A DNA stretch of 64,000 bases from Paenibacillus antri. Lineage in GTDB: Bacteria; Bacillota; Bacilli; Paenibacillales; YIM-B00363. Below, piece by piece: positions 8,164 to 16,720 of the stretch; the stretch's first letter is position 1, and the number at the start of each line of letters is the position of its first letter. Made by a program: the position numbers and the translations under genes. The stretch lies in the NCBI RefSeq assembly GCF_005765165.1, contig NZ_VCIW01000001.1, positions 62,001-126,000 of the forward strand, given 5' to 3'. Below the pieces are notes generated by a model. It saw nothing but the letters and a program-made list of their open reading frames with translations. It searched no databases and was not told the DNA's origin.

Positions 8164-9747
8164 TTACTCGCCCATCTGTGCCTTGTAGGCGTCAAGCTGC
8201 TTCTGCAGTTCGGCAAGAACCTTGTCGTAGCCGGCTTGCTTCAGCTTGTTGCGGAACTCTTCGACCGCCTTCGCCGGATCGCCGACCTTGCCGAGCACGA
8301 TCGCCGGACCGAGCTCGCCCGTTACTTGGGAGATCGCCGTCAGTTCAGCGTCGATCGGGGTTTTGTCGAAGACGAACTGTCCATAGACGTACTGCTTCTT
8401 TATCTTTTCGTACTCGGCGTACAGCGTCTCGTCGATCTGATCCCAGGACGTGTCAGACGGAATTTCGAACTTATCCACGCGGCCGCCCCAGAAGTCGGAA
8501 TAGTAGCCGTGCTTCGCTTCGTCATAACCTGCAGGGCGCGTACGCAAGCCGTCCTTGATCTCGTACTGCACGCCTTCGATGCCGTAGTTGATCAAGCGGT
8601 AGATCTCTTCGTTGTTGCGGATAAGGTCGTAGGCCATAAGCGCGCGCTCCGGATGTTTGCTGTGCGCGCCGACCGACGTGCCGCCGTGCGTAATCGACAG
8701 CTCCATCAGGTTCGTGCCGCGCGTCCGGGAGAACGGGAACATCTGCAGCTCGGAGCCCGGTTGCGCTTTGTCCATCTCCACCCGCAGACCGGAGAACGTC
8801 TGCGTATGGTGCTGGTCGAGTCCCGACAGGCCCGCCTTAAGCGCGTCGCGGTTGTTCCCCTTGTTGTTGAGCGCGTCTTCGCGCCAGAAGCCTTGATCCG
8901 CCCAGCTCTTCATCATCGTTGCATATTGTACGAAGACGTCTTCGAAGATCGGGCTCGTCACGGCGAATCTCTCATCCCACGATTTCGTCGTGAACACCGG
9001 CAGGAACCCGGTCGAAATCGGAAGCTCCAGTTGATCGGTGTACGACTGTACGAAGCCGCCCCACGTTTGGGTTCCCGACGCCGCGTCCCATGGAATCACG
9101 TCCGGTTTGTTGTCCTTAATGTACCGCAGGTATTTCTCTATCCCTTCCCAATCCTTGATCGGCTCGGTAATTCCCGCTTCTTTCGCCCAGTCGCCGCGGT
9201 AGAAGAAGCCGTGGTTGACCCATTGCGTATAATCGTTCTCGGGAATCAACACGATCTTACCGTTGTACTTGCTCTGCGCCCAATCCTCCTCCGGGATGGA
9301 GTTCCACGTCTCCGGAGCGTATTTGGGGAGCAGCTCGTCAAGATTCATGAACGCGCCTCGTTGGGCGTTCCCCCACGTATCGAGCCAGTCCGTACCGATC
9401 GTGATCAAGTCGATCGATTCGCCGGAGGCGAGGGCCAGATTGTATTTCGTTTGCCAGTCGGCCCATTCGATCCATTTCCACTCGAGTTCGGCGTTGATCT
9501 TTTCCTTCATCATTTCGTTGACTTTCTTCAGCGCTGCGTCGAATTGACCGTTCTTCGGCTTGTCGCCGAGTACTAAATAACTAATCTTAACGAACTCGGA
9601 CGTGTCGACGGCATTTCCGTCGGCCGACTCCGCGCCTGAATTCGTCGCGCCGTTCCCTCCGCCGCCGTTGTTTCCGTTGCACGCCGCCAGCGCGAAAACC
9701 AGTACGGCCGCGAGCAATAGAATGGAAGTCCTTTTCCACTTGAACAT
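8164..9747 (-). CDS. ABC transporter solute-binding lipoprotein (LipO/YtcQ type)
   Basis: The 527-residue protein has a lipoprotein signal (basic start 'MFKWKRTS', hydrophobic core, lipobox LAAC) followed by a glycine/asparagine-rich linker. The body is a large family-1 binding protein of the class that pairs with LplB/YtcP permeases and handles oligosaccharides, often with uronic acid. I start it at the ATG 9745-9747, ten bases after GGGGAGG; the upstream 22 codons run into the permease spacer. It is the last gene of an operon with two permeases and a GH35-like enzyme. No ATPase is encoded nearby, so a shared MsmK-like ATPase encoded elsewhere is expected. Confidence 0.9.
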   Translation of the reverse strand: MFKWKRTSILLLAAVLVFALAACNGNNGGGGNGATNSGAESADGNAVDTSEFVKISYLVLGDKPKNGQFDAALKKVNEMMKEKINAELEWKWIEWADWQTKYNLALASGESIDLITIGTDWLDTWGNAQRGAFMNLDELLPKYAPETWNSIPEEDWAQSKYNGKIVLIPENDYTQWVNHGFFYRGDWAKEAGITEPIKDWEGIEKYLRYIKDNKPDVIPWDAASGTQTWGGFVQSYTDQLELPISTGFLPVFTTKSWDERFAVTSPIFEDVFVQYATMMKSWADQGFWREDALNNKGNNRDALKAGLSGLDQHHTQTFSGLRVEMDKAQPGSELQMFPFSRTRGTNLMELSITHGGTSVGAHSKHPERALMAYDLIRNNEEIYRLINYGIEGVQYEIKDGLRTRPAGYDEAKHGYYSDFWGGRVDKFEIPSDTSWDQIDETLYAEYEKIKKQYVYGQFVFDKTPIDAELTAISQVTGELGPAIVLGKVGDPAKAVEEFRNKLKQAGYDKVLAELQKQLDAYKAQMGE

Positions 9748-9814
9748 GTTCCGCTTGCCTCCCCTGTATATTGGTTTTGCTATGTGAGGGAGCCGCAGGG
9801 CGACTCCAGGCACA

Positions 9815-10726
9815 TCATCCTTTTACGGCGCCTACCGTAATGCCTTTGATGAAATAACGCTGCACGAACGGATAGAACAGAATGACCGGACCTGTGGCCA
9901 CGATCGCCGTCGCCATCTTCATCGATTCCAGCGGCACGTCGCGCAGCTGCACGTTCGAAGCCGCCGCCGAGTTGCGAACGAAGTCCGCGCTCGTGATGAC
10001 GTTGTACAGGAACAGCTGAAGCGGGCGGTATTTCATATCCGGCGACAGGAACAGCATCGCGTTATACCATTCGTTCCAGTACCCGAGCGCGATGAACAGC
10101 CCGATCGTCGCGAGCGCCGGCGTCGTCATCGGAAGAATGAGCCGGATGAAAATCGTGAAATCGCCGGCGCCGTCGATTTTGGCCGATTCCGTGATGGCGT
10201 GCGGGATGCTCTTCACGAAAGCCTTCATCATGATGATGAGGAACGGGCTTAGAAGGCCCGGCAGCAGCACCGCCAGATAGTTGTCTTTCAAATCCAGGTA
10301 TTGCGTCACAAGCAGGTAAAACGGTACCAAGCCGCCGGTGAACAGCGTCGTAAAATAAATGAAGAACGAGATGCCGTTGCGGTATTCGAAGTCCTGCCGT
10401 TGCAGCGCGTACCCCGTCATGGCGACGAGGAACAGGCCGATCGAGGTGCCGACGACGGTTATGGCGATCGTCACGAGGTAGGAGCCGACGATCAAGTCCG
10501 GATTCTCAAATACGATTTTGTACGAAAACGTGCTGAACTCCCGCGGCCAGAAGTTGAAGCCGAACTTCTTTATCGCCGACTCCGACGTGAACGAGGTGCC
10601 GAGCACCAGCAGAAACGGCAGCAGGCAGCACAGCGAGAACAATCCGATGAACAAGTATCCGACGATTTTGACGACGAGCCCGCTCAGGTCGGTCCGTATG
10701 CTTCGGGATTCGAGAGCGTCATCCAT
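9815..10726 (-). CDS. Carbohydrate ABC transporter permease (YtcP/LplC type)
   Basis: A 303-residue inner-membrane permease with six predicted helices. The EAA loop that docks the ATPase reads 'ESAKIDGAGDFTIFIRLILP' near residue 200. The C-terminal 'QRYFIKGITVGAVKG' is typical of MalG-class permeases working with large binding lipoproteins. ATG at 10724-10726 is preceded by AGGAGG; a GTG three codons upstream is less well placed. It follows the partner permease by 12 bp. Confidence 0.92.
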   Translation of the reverse strand: MDDALESRSIRTDLSGLVVKIVGYLFIGLFSLCCLLPFLLVLGTSFTSESAIKKFGFNFWPREFSTFSYKIVFENPDLIVGSYLVTIAITVVGTSIGLFLVAMTGYALQRQDFEYRNGISFFIYFTTLFTGGLVPFYLLVTQYLDLKDNYLAVLLPGLLSPFLIIMMKAFVKSIPHAITESAKIDGAGDFTIFIRLILPMTTPALATIGLFIALGYWNEWYNAMLFLSPDMKYRPLQLFLYNVITSADFVRNSAAASNVQLRDVPLESMKMATAIVATGPVILFYPFVQRYFIKGITVGAVKG

Positions 10727-10738
10727 GCGCACCACCTC

Positions 10739-11707
10739 CTAGAAGAGTGAGTTTTCGGGCGAAAATCTTTTAACAAGCCAGTTGGCGGTAATGACTACGA
10801 TAAAGCCGAAGATGGATTGGTACAGGCTGACGGCGCTGCCGATCGAGAAGTTGAAGTTCGTCATCAGCGCGCGGAACACGTACGTCTCGATAATGTCCGT
10901 CGTCGCGTAAAGCGCCGTGTTGTTCGCGCCTACGAGGTTGAAGAACAGGCCGAAGTTGCCGCGAAGGACGCCGCCGAGCGAGAACAGCAGCAGGATAATG
11001 AACGTCGGCTTGAGCCACGGAAGCACGATGTGGCGGATGCGCTGAAGGGCGTTCGCCCCGTCGATCTCGGACGCTTCGATCACCTCGTTATCAAGGCTCA
11101 TGATGGAGGCGAAGTAAATGATCGACCCATATCCGGTCGATTGCCACAGATAGGTCAGCACGATAATGAACGGCCAGATTCCGGCATTGGAGTACGTCTT
11201 GACGGGCTCCATGCCGAGCGAGGTCAAAATTCCGTTCAGCAAACCGTAATCGTAGCTAAGCACGTTGTACGCGATGAGGCCGATGAGCACCGCCGAAATG
11301 AAATGCGGCAAGAACATGAGCGTCTGCGATACCTTTTTGAACCATTTGATCCTGAGCTCATTGAGAAATACCGCCACGACGATCTGCAACACATTCCCGA
11401 GCAAAATAAACGCCAGGTTGTACAGCACCGTGTTCAGCGTCAGCCGCCACAGGTCGCCGGTCATGACAAGGAACCGGAAGTTGTCGAACCCGACGAACGG
11501 GCTTTTGAAGATCCCGTCCGTGTAGTTGTACTTGATGAACGCCAGATACAAGCCCGGCATCGGCAAGTACGCGAATACGATAAAGAATAGAATCGCGGGT
11601 ACGCACATAAGCAGCAGCGTCTTGTTATTCCAGAACCGGTTCAAGCGAGATTTCGTTCGCTTGGCCGATACGGAGGACGTAAGACCAGTATCCGAAAGCG
11701 CATTCAC
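10739..11707 (-). CDS. Carbohydrate ABC transporter permease (LplB/UgpA type)
   Basis: A 322-residue MalF-class permease with six helices and the EAA loop 'EASEIDGANALQRIRHIVLP' near residue 205. It carries the N-terminal 'YLPMPGLYLAFIKYNY' segment characteristic of LplB. GTG start at 11705-11707 with AAGGAGGTG nine bases upstream. It begins 44 bp after the GH35-like gene, so enzyme and importer are co-transcribed. Confidence 0.92.
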   Translation of the reverse strand: MNALSDTGLTSSVSAKRTKSRLNRFWNNKTLLLMCVPAILFFIVFAYLPMPGLYLAFIKYNYTDGIFKSPFVGFDNFRFLVMTGDLWRLTLNTVLYNLAFILLGNVLQIVVAVFLNELRIKWFKKVSQTLMFLPHFISAVLIGLIAYNVLSYDYGLLNGILTSLGMEPVKTYSNAGIWPFIIVLTYLWQSTGYGSIIYFASIMSLDNEVIEASEIDGANALQRIRHIVLPWLKPTFIILLLFSLGGVLRGNFGLFFNLVGANNTALYATTDIIETYVFRALMTNFNFSIGSAVSLYQSIFGFIVVITANWLVKRFSPENSLF

Positions 11708-11751
11708 GACGACGACACCTCCTTCGTAAGAGTGGGTCTAATTTGACTTTG

Positions 11752-14520
11752 TCATAGCTGCTTGAAGCGGAGTTCCCGGAGCTCCGCCGGTCGGGCGACG
11801 TCGATCGCCTCGAGCAGGAGAAGCAGTTCGGCTTCGTCCGTAAGCCAGGCGCCCGGCACGAAAAAGGAATCTTGGCTGCCTCCGGTTACATGCGGTCGCG
11901 ACGCGCCGCCCTGCGTCCAGATCCGTGCGACGAGCCTGCCGTCCAGGAAGACGGTCGCCTTGGCGAAACTGCCTTCGACCGAGATGCGTAAGCCGCGGCC
12001 TGCGCGCAGTTGTAGGGGCAACGAGCCGTATACCCAAGCAACAGCGCCGGGTTGAAGCGCGATCGGCAGCGCCGCAGCGACTGAACTCGGCTTTGCCCGC
12101 AAAGCATGCGCTAACAGCTCTGATTCTTCGGCGCCGGAAAGCCGCCATTCCGCGGCCTCGCTTCCTTCTAGCAGATGTACCCGTCCTGCGGGACGCCCGA
12201 GGTGCCGCTCCAGAAGCACAGCGAGCTCAACGGCTTCGCCGGCCAGAACGAATGGGGTAATGTCGACGAATGGGTCGAGCGGTTGGGCGGCCCCCGCCAT
12301 CCGGCCGTTGACGAAGACGGTGGCCACTCCATCGAGCCCTTCGAAATGGAGTACCCACGCATCGCTTCCTTCGGAAGCCGTAAAGCTTCGGGCAAACCAT
12401 TCGCGGCTGAAACGTTGAGCGGACAGCCATCCGCCGAACTCTACGATCGGCCTTGATACCGGCGCGTCGAATACTTCGTCCGGTCGCTCGGCCAAGTTAG
12501 CCGGATCCGCGGGGGCGTAACGCCAGTTGCCATTTAGGTCCCGAACGCCGGTTACAGCGGTAAGTCCCCGCAGCCCGCGCATCCCGCCGATACGAAGAGC
12601 AGGTAAACGCGCGTCGTCAAAGTTTGAATGTCCCCAGATTTCTGTACGGGCCATGATTTGTTTACCAATAAGCGGCCTTTCCAGCGGGATATACGCGCTG
12701 GCTCCGCCAGGCGTCAAAGTACCCAGATAATTGGGGCCGTCATACAAGGAAACGACATCGCCCGCCTTATGCAACAACAGTCCGATCGCTCCCTTGGCCG
12801 CCTCTTTCCATTCCGCTTCATACCAGGCATAGCCCCGATAGATGCCGAACTTCTCTAGATAATCCGCTTGACTGACCGATCTCTGTCCAACTGCGGTCAT
12901 CGGAAGCGTTGGGTCGATGCTTGCTTCGGACCACCGTGCAGCGAGCGGCAGCGACTCGGCAGTCGCTGTCGTCCGGGTTTCATCGGCAATGGCAATGCCG
13001 GACTGGAGCGCGATCTCCCGGCTCATCGTGAGGATCTCCAATACATGGCCGTTCGTCAGGTGGAATCGGCATGCTCCGCTGCCGGAATCGTCGAACGACA
13101 TCCTCACGAAGTCGGCAAGCTGATTCACAGCGATCCCCTCCGCCTCCACTCGAACGGCTCCTTCAAGAGCGATAGCAATTTCAGCTGACCCTTCCGTATG
13201 GAAAAGCATCTCCGTTTTGCCATCTACCGTTCGAATGTCGAACAACTCCGCTGTAGCGTACAACAGAGTGCCTTCCAGCTCCCAATGCGCCAGCGGGATC
13301 CGGTATGGAAGAGCGATACAGCGATCCTGCATTAGCCACAGTCTCGCGCCTTCTTCTGCTCCTGTGCGGGTAAGTTCGAGCTCCGCCGTCCCCTCTCCGG
13401 TATTTGCTACGAACAGCAGACTTCCACCGCCTTGCAGCCGAAGCTCGTTGGGACCGGAAGCAGTACCGCGATGCGCGATCAGCGCAGCCGGGGGACTACC
13501 CGCACCGGGAACGGCTTCGGCGAGCGGCGCGCCGTAGGCCGCGATGAGTCTGCTGAGCAGCCGCGCTTCGTACGCCTCCGGCCGAAGGATGCCGTCCGGC
13601 GAAATCATGCCGCCGAAGTCATAGTCGGAAGCCAGAAACGCAAGCGGCTTCCCCCAATTGTTCGTAGCGTTCGTGAAGCCGAAATTGGTGCCTGATACTT
13701 GCAGGTAAGGACCTAGCAGCTTCGCCCCGCCCGCCAGAAGGCGGCGCAGCAAGAAGTGGGATCGGTTCGTCTCGGTCACCATCAGCGGCAGCCCCATTTC
13801 GGCCAGCTCCGCCCGGTACGCCAGCACTTTGGCGTCGAGATCGGGATCCCTGTCGCGCGGATAGAAGTTGCAGGTCGGCACCACGCCTTCGGCAAAGCCG
13901 GAAGCGGCAGCGAGTCCGCCCTGGCCAGCGCAGGCGATGAGCGGAACCGTAATGCCGTGCGAGAGCGCCATGTCGCGCAGCGCGGCGATATAGCCGGCGG
14001 GATCGGCGCAGCCGAAGAAATCGAGCTCGTTATCGAGCTGGACGCAGATCACGGTACCTTGCTCCGTCCCGCCGAGCTGGTATCTTGCCAGCAGCGGCAT
14101 GATGCGGTCGAACCACCGGGCAACGTGCCGGAGGAAACCCGGGTTGTTGTCCCGCAGCTTCACGTCCTCCATCGGATACAGATAAGCGGGCAACGCGCCT
14201 CCGTCCCATTCGGAGCAGATGTATGGTCCCGGCCTCGCGACGATCTGCAGGCCGGCGTCCGCCGCGAGCCGCAGAAACTTCTCGACGTCCCGCTCGCCGC
14301 TGAAATCCCAAGCCCCTTCCGCCAGCTCATGGAAGTTCCAGGGGAAATATACGTCGATGCAGGTGTAGCCGCAGGACTTGATTTGCTGAAGCCGTTCCTG
14401 CCATAACTCGCTTGGAATTCTGAAATAAAAAAGGGAGGCGCACAGAACGATTTTGCTTTCCCCATCGATTCGAATGGCAGTCGACGAAAGCGCGACCGAG
14501 CTCGAGGTCAATATTGTCAC
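11752..14520 (-). CDS. Large GH35-like beta-galactosidase family enzyme
   Basis: The 922-residue protein opens with a GH35-type TIM barrel ('FYFRIPSELWQERLQQIKSC', 'PWNFHE', 'RPGPYICSEW'). The acid/base position reads 'QLDNELDF' instead of the usual IENEYG, and the nucleophile candidate is in 'MVTETNRS'. About 550 residues of beta-sandwich modules follow, including 'EFGGWLSAQRFSREWF' and jelly-roll repeats 'VFVNGRMAG' and 'VFLDGRLVA'. There is no signal peptide, so it acts on imported oligosaccharides. GTG start with AAAGGAG 12 bases upstream. It heads the operon with two permeases and a binding protein. Beta-galactosidase activity is a family inference; the altered acid/base motif makes a different terminal sugar possible. 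Confidence 0.8.
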   Translation of the reverse strand: MTILTSSSVALSSTAIRIDGESKIVLCASLFYFRIPSELWQERLQQIKSCGYTCIDVYFPWNFHELAEGAWDFSGERDVEKFLRLAADAGLQIVARPGPYICSEWDGGALPAYLYPMEDVKLRDNNPGFLRHVARWFDRIMPLLARYQLGGTEQGTVICVQLDNELDFFGCADPAGYIAALRDMALSHGITVPLIACAGQGGLAAASGFAEGVVPTCNFYPRDRDPDLDAKVLAYRAELAEMGLPLMVTETNRSHFLLRRLLAGGAKLLGPYLQVSGTNFGFTNATNNWGKPLAFLASDYDFGGMISPDGILRPEAYEARLLSRLIAAYGAPLAEAVPGAGSPPAALIAHRGTASGPNELRLQGGGSLLFVANTGEGTAELELTRTGAEEGARLWLMQDRCIALPYRIPLAHWELEGTLLYATAELFDIRTVDGKTEMLFHTEGSAEIAIALEGAVRVEAEGIAVNQLADFVRMSFDDSGSGACRFHLTNGHVLEILTMSREIALQSGIAIADETRTTATAESLPLAARWSEASIDPTLPMTAVGQRSVSQADYLEKFGIYRGYAWYEAEWKEAAKGAIGLLLHKAGDVVSLYDGPNYLGTLTPGGASAYIPLERPLIGKQIMARTEIWGHSNFDDARLPALRIGGMRGLRGLTAVTGVRDLNGNWRYAPADPANLAERPDEVFDAPVSRPIVEFGGWLSAQRFSREWFARSFTASEGSDAWVLHFEGLDGVATVFVNGRMAGAAQPLDPFVDITPFVLAGEAVELAVLLERHLGRPAGRVHLLEGSEAAEWRLSGAEESELLAHALRAKPSSVAAALPIALQPGAVAWVYGSLPLQLRAGRGLRISVEGSFAKATVFLDGRLVARIWTQGGASRPHVTGGSQDSFFVPGAWLTDEAELLLLLEAIDVARPAELRELRFKQL

Positions 14521-14541
14521 GCGCTATAACAACTCCTTTTT

Positions 14542-14555
14542 TGTAAGCGATTACA
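14542..14555 (-). promoter_or_regulatory. cre site (CcpA operator)
   Basis: TGTAAGCGATTACA matches the Gram-positive catabolite-responsive element TGWAANCGNTNWCA at every position. It sits just upstream of the GH35-like start codon and immediately downstream of a possible -10 TAATAT, where CcpA would block transcription of the operon when glucose is present. Confidence 0.75.
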
Positions 14556-14573
14556 CACCTTAATATTAGGTGT
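14555..14573. promoter_or_regulatory. Palindrome over the GH35 operon promoter
   Basis: ACACCT and AGGTGT are separated by seven AT bases. The centre gives TAATAT, a plausible minus-strand -10 box, with a weak -35 (TGAACT) 16 bp further upstream. This would suit an activator-dependent promoter; the adjacent response regulator is the obvious candidate. Confidence 0.4.
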
Positions 14574-14627
14574 TATCCAGGTTGAGTTCATTCCATTTCC
14601 ATTGGAAAGTTAGTAAAAAACAAAGAA

Positions 14628-14666
14628 ACCCCGCGGCCTCCGGCGAATGCCGAGAGGTCACAGGGT
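14628..14666 (-). terminator. Terminator after the response-regulator gene
   Basis: An inner stem CGGC/GCCG with GAAT loop is extended by mostly paired arms (ACCCCGCGGCCTC against AGAGGTCACAGGGT, with wobble and one mismatch). On the minus strand it is followed by TTTCTTTGTTTTTT. It separates the sensor triad from the GH35/ABC operon. Confidence 0.75.
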
Positions 14667-14731
14667 CTGATTTTATTTGAGAAAGTAATTTTTCTTCGAT
14701 TTATATAAAAAATCTATACAGACTGAAAGTT

Positions 14732-16720
14732 TTATTGCGCCTTCACGATATTCCATTGCTGGTTCGCGCCATTCGTATCTTTCCATTGGATAATGGATGC
14801 GCAAGGTTCCTTTGAATTCCCGTTCACGTCCGCACGAAGCCCGCTCCTGACATTCACGAGTTTAAAGTAGCTGCCCGCCTTGACGATCGACCAGCATTGA
14901 CTATCCCCGCCGTTATCCGCCGCCTGTACGAGTTTGGCCCCGGATTCATTAGAGGACCGTTCGACATCGAGAACAAGTCCGCTTTTTCGATTGACCAGCT
15001 TGTATCGTCCTTCGCCTGCGGGAAGAAGTCGCCATAATTGGTTCTCGCCCCCATGCTGATACCATTGAATCACTTCGGCCCCGGGCAGATTGGATTCGCT
15101 GCGTACATCGAGAGCCATACCGCTGTTGCGGTTTGTCAGCAAGTAATCGGCCTCGGGTAAAAATCCCTTCGCCGGTTGCCCGTACATTCTGAAATCCGAG
15201 ACGGTCATGGCGGCATACTCCTTGAAAACTTTACAGAAATATGAAGTATCCTTGAAGCCCACCTGTTCCGCCACTTCATAAACTTTAAGCGTCGTCTCGC
15301 GCAGCAGCTTCTTAGCCGCCTCCACCCTGCTTTGCTGAATATATTCAACCAGACGCTGGCCTGTATGCCGCCGGAATAAGACCGATAAATAATTCGCATT
15401 GAGTCCCAAGCGGCTTGAGATGTCTCCCACATTCAGATCTTCCCCAAGGCGGGATTGCACGTATTCCTTCGCAAGCCGGATTTCCGCCCGCTCGATACTT
15501 GGCTTCTCTCCAGCCAGACGTGTGGCCTGTTCTAGGAAAAGCGTCTTTAGCGAGCCGATAGCGTCCAGCCGTTCTAATGCCTGAATCACGCGATCGTGCC
15601 AAGTCCCCATCGGCTCGAACTCGATTTCTTTGTCGGAAGCGATAACGACCAACTGGGCAAACAAATCTAGCAAAATCGTGCGCAGGTCGGACTCGCACGG
15701 TTTCGCCTCGCGAATATGTCTGAATAATTGCTCTGTATGATGCTCGATTGATTCCGCAGCGTTGCTTTTGAGCGCTTTGGATAACGCGCTGACATGGCCG
15801 GCAAGCTCCGTTTCCGGCAGCCCTTGCTCAGGTAAGACCTTAAAAATCCGGTCGCTCTCCTGCTCCGCAAAGACGCTGCGGAACAACGCCGCCTGAGCTT
15901 GCTTCAGCAAGCTTTGTAATGCCTTGATGCCGAGTCCTGCTCGGCTAACCCCAATACTGCACGGCATCCCCTCTCCCTTCAGCAGGGACCGGATGCGCTC
16001 CGCCTCTTGATGCGCGCCGGCGGCTAACCGCGCTTCGCTTCGCTCCCCGCCAAAGTCGAGCACGACGGCCATCCGGCCCGGGTTCAGCGGAACGCATAAC
16101 CACTCCGTCGACAATCGGCGAGCGGCCATTGCGGTCGCCGCTCCCCAATTCTTTTCGTCCGCGCCCCCTGGCGGTCGAACCCCTACGGTAAGCAGAACAA
16201 GCGAGGAGCGCGGTGACAGACCGACTGCTTCGGCCCTTCGTTCAAGCTCCTCGGGGTTGATTGTGCGCTGTAGTACTTGCCTTAGCAGATCAAGCGCCGC
16301 ATCTCGATCGTCTTTCCCTGAAAATACCCGGGAGCCGCGCTCCGCTTCGATCATTTCGCGCGCCTGGGAGACCGCCTGGATGAAGTGCCCCTCCTCCAGG
16401 TCGTGCTTGAGCAGGTAGTCTAATGCCCCAAGCTTCAGCGCATCCTTCACGAAATGAAAATCGTCGTACGAGCTTAGCACGATCACCTTCGTTGCCGGCG
16501 CCGAACGCTTGAGGGTTTGAATGAGCTCGATGCCGTTCATCTCCGGCATGCTGATGTCGGTGACAATCAGATCGACCGGGCCCTCCTCGAGCCGTTCGAC
16601 GGCCTGTTTGCCGTTTACCGCTTCCGCTGCGAGCTCGAAGCCGCATTGCTCCCAGTCGATAATCGACTTGATGGCGTACCTGTAAATCGCATTATCCTCT
16701 ACGATCATCGCTTTCAACAT
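14732..16720 (-). CDS. AraC-type response regulator fused to a C-terminal ricin-type beta-trefoil
   Basis: The protein has 662 residues. Residues 1-120 are a receiver domain with acidic pair E8-D9 and phospho-acceptor D55 ('VTDISMPEMNG'). A middle helical region follows, then a two-helix-turn-helix AraC domain at about 425-520 ('VGDISSRLGLNANYLSVLF', 'VYEVAEQVGFKDTSYF'). Ordinary YesN-type regulators end here. This one continues with residues 523-662, a three-repeat ricin-B lectin fold: each repeat has an 'LxxxxSGxxxDV'-like strand and a QxW signature (QLW, QCW, QQW). Frame and codon use are continuous, with no stop between the parts. It overlaps the kinase gene by 29 bp; start ATG follows AAAGGAG. 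Ricin repeats usually bind galactose or xylose units, so direct sugar sensing in the cytoplasm is possible, but this is inference. Confidence 0.88.
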   Translation of the reverse strand: MLKAMIVEDNAIYRYAIKSIIDWEQCGFELAAEAVNGKQAVERLEEGPVDLIVTDISMPEMNGIELIQTLKRSAPATKVIVLSSYDDFHFVKDALKLGALDYLLKHDLEEGHFIQAVSQAREMIEAERGSRVFSGKDDRDAALDLLRQVLQRTINPEELERRAEAVGLSPRSSLVLLTVGVRPPGGADEKNWGAATAMAARRLSTEWLCVPLNPGRMAVVLDFGGERSEARLAAGAHQEAERIRSLLKGEGMPCSIGVSRAGLGIKALQSLLKQAQAALFRSVFAEQESDRIFKVLPEQGLPETELAGHVSALSKALKSNAAESIEHHTEQLFRHIREAKPCESDLRTILLDLFAQLVVIASDKEIEFEPMGTWHDRVIQALERLDAIGSLKTLFLEQATRLAGEKPSIERAEIRLAKEYVQSRLGEDLNVGDISSRLGLNANYLSVLFRRHTGQRLVEYIQQSRVEAAKKLLRETTLKVYEVAEQVGFKDTSYFCKVFKEYAAMTVSDFRMYGQPAKGFLPEADYLLTNRNSGMALDVRSESNLPGAEVIQWYQHGGENQLWRLLPAGEGRYKLVNRKSGLVLDVERSSNESGAKLVQAADNGGDSQCWSIVKAGSYFKLVNVRSGLRADVNGNSKEPCASIIQWKDTNGANQQWNIVKAQ

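Noticed and set aside
8128-9576. Open frame of 482 codons on the plus strand
   Set aside because: It lies antisense to the binding-protein gene, has an arginine/valine-rich composition typical of a shadow frame, no ribosome site and no recognisable domain.
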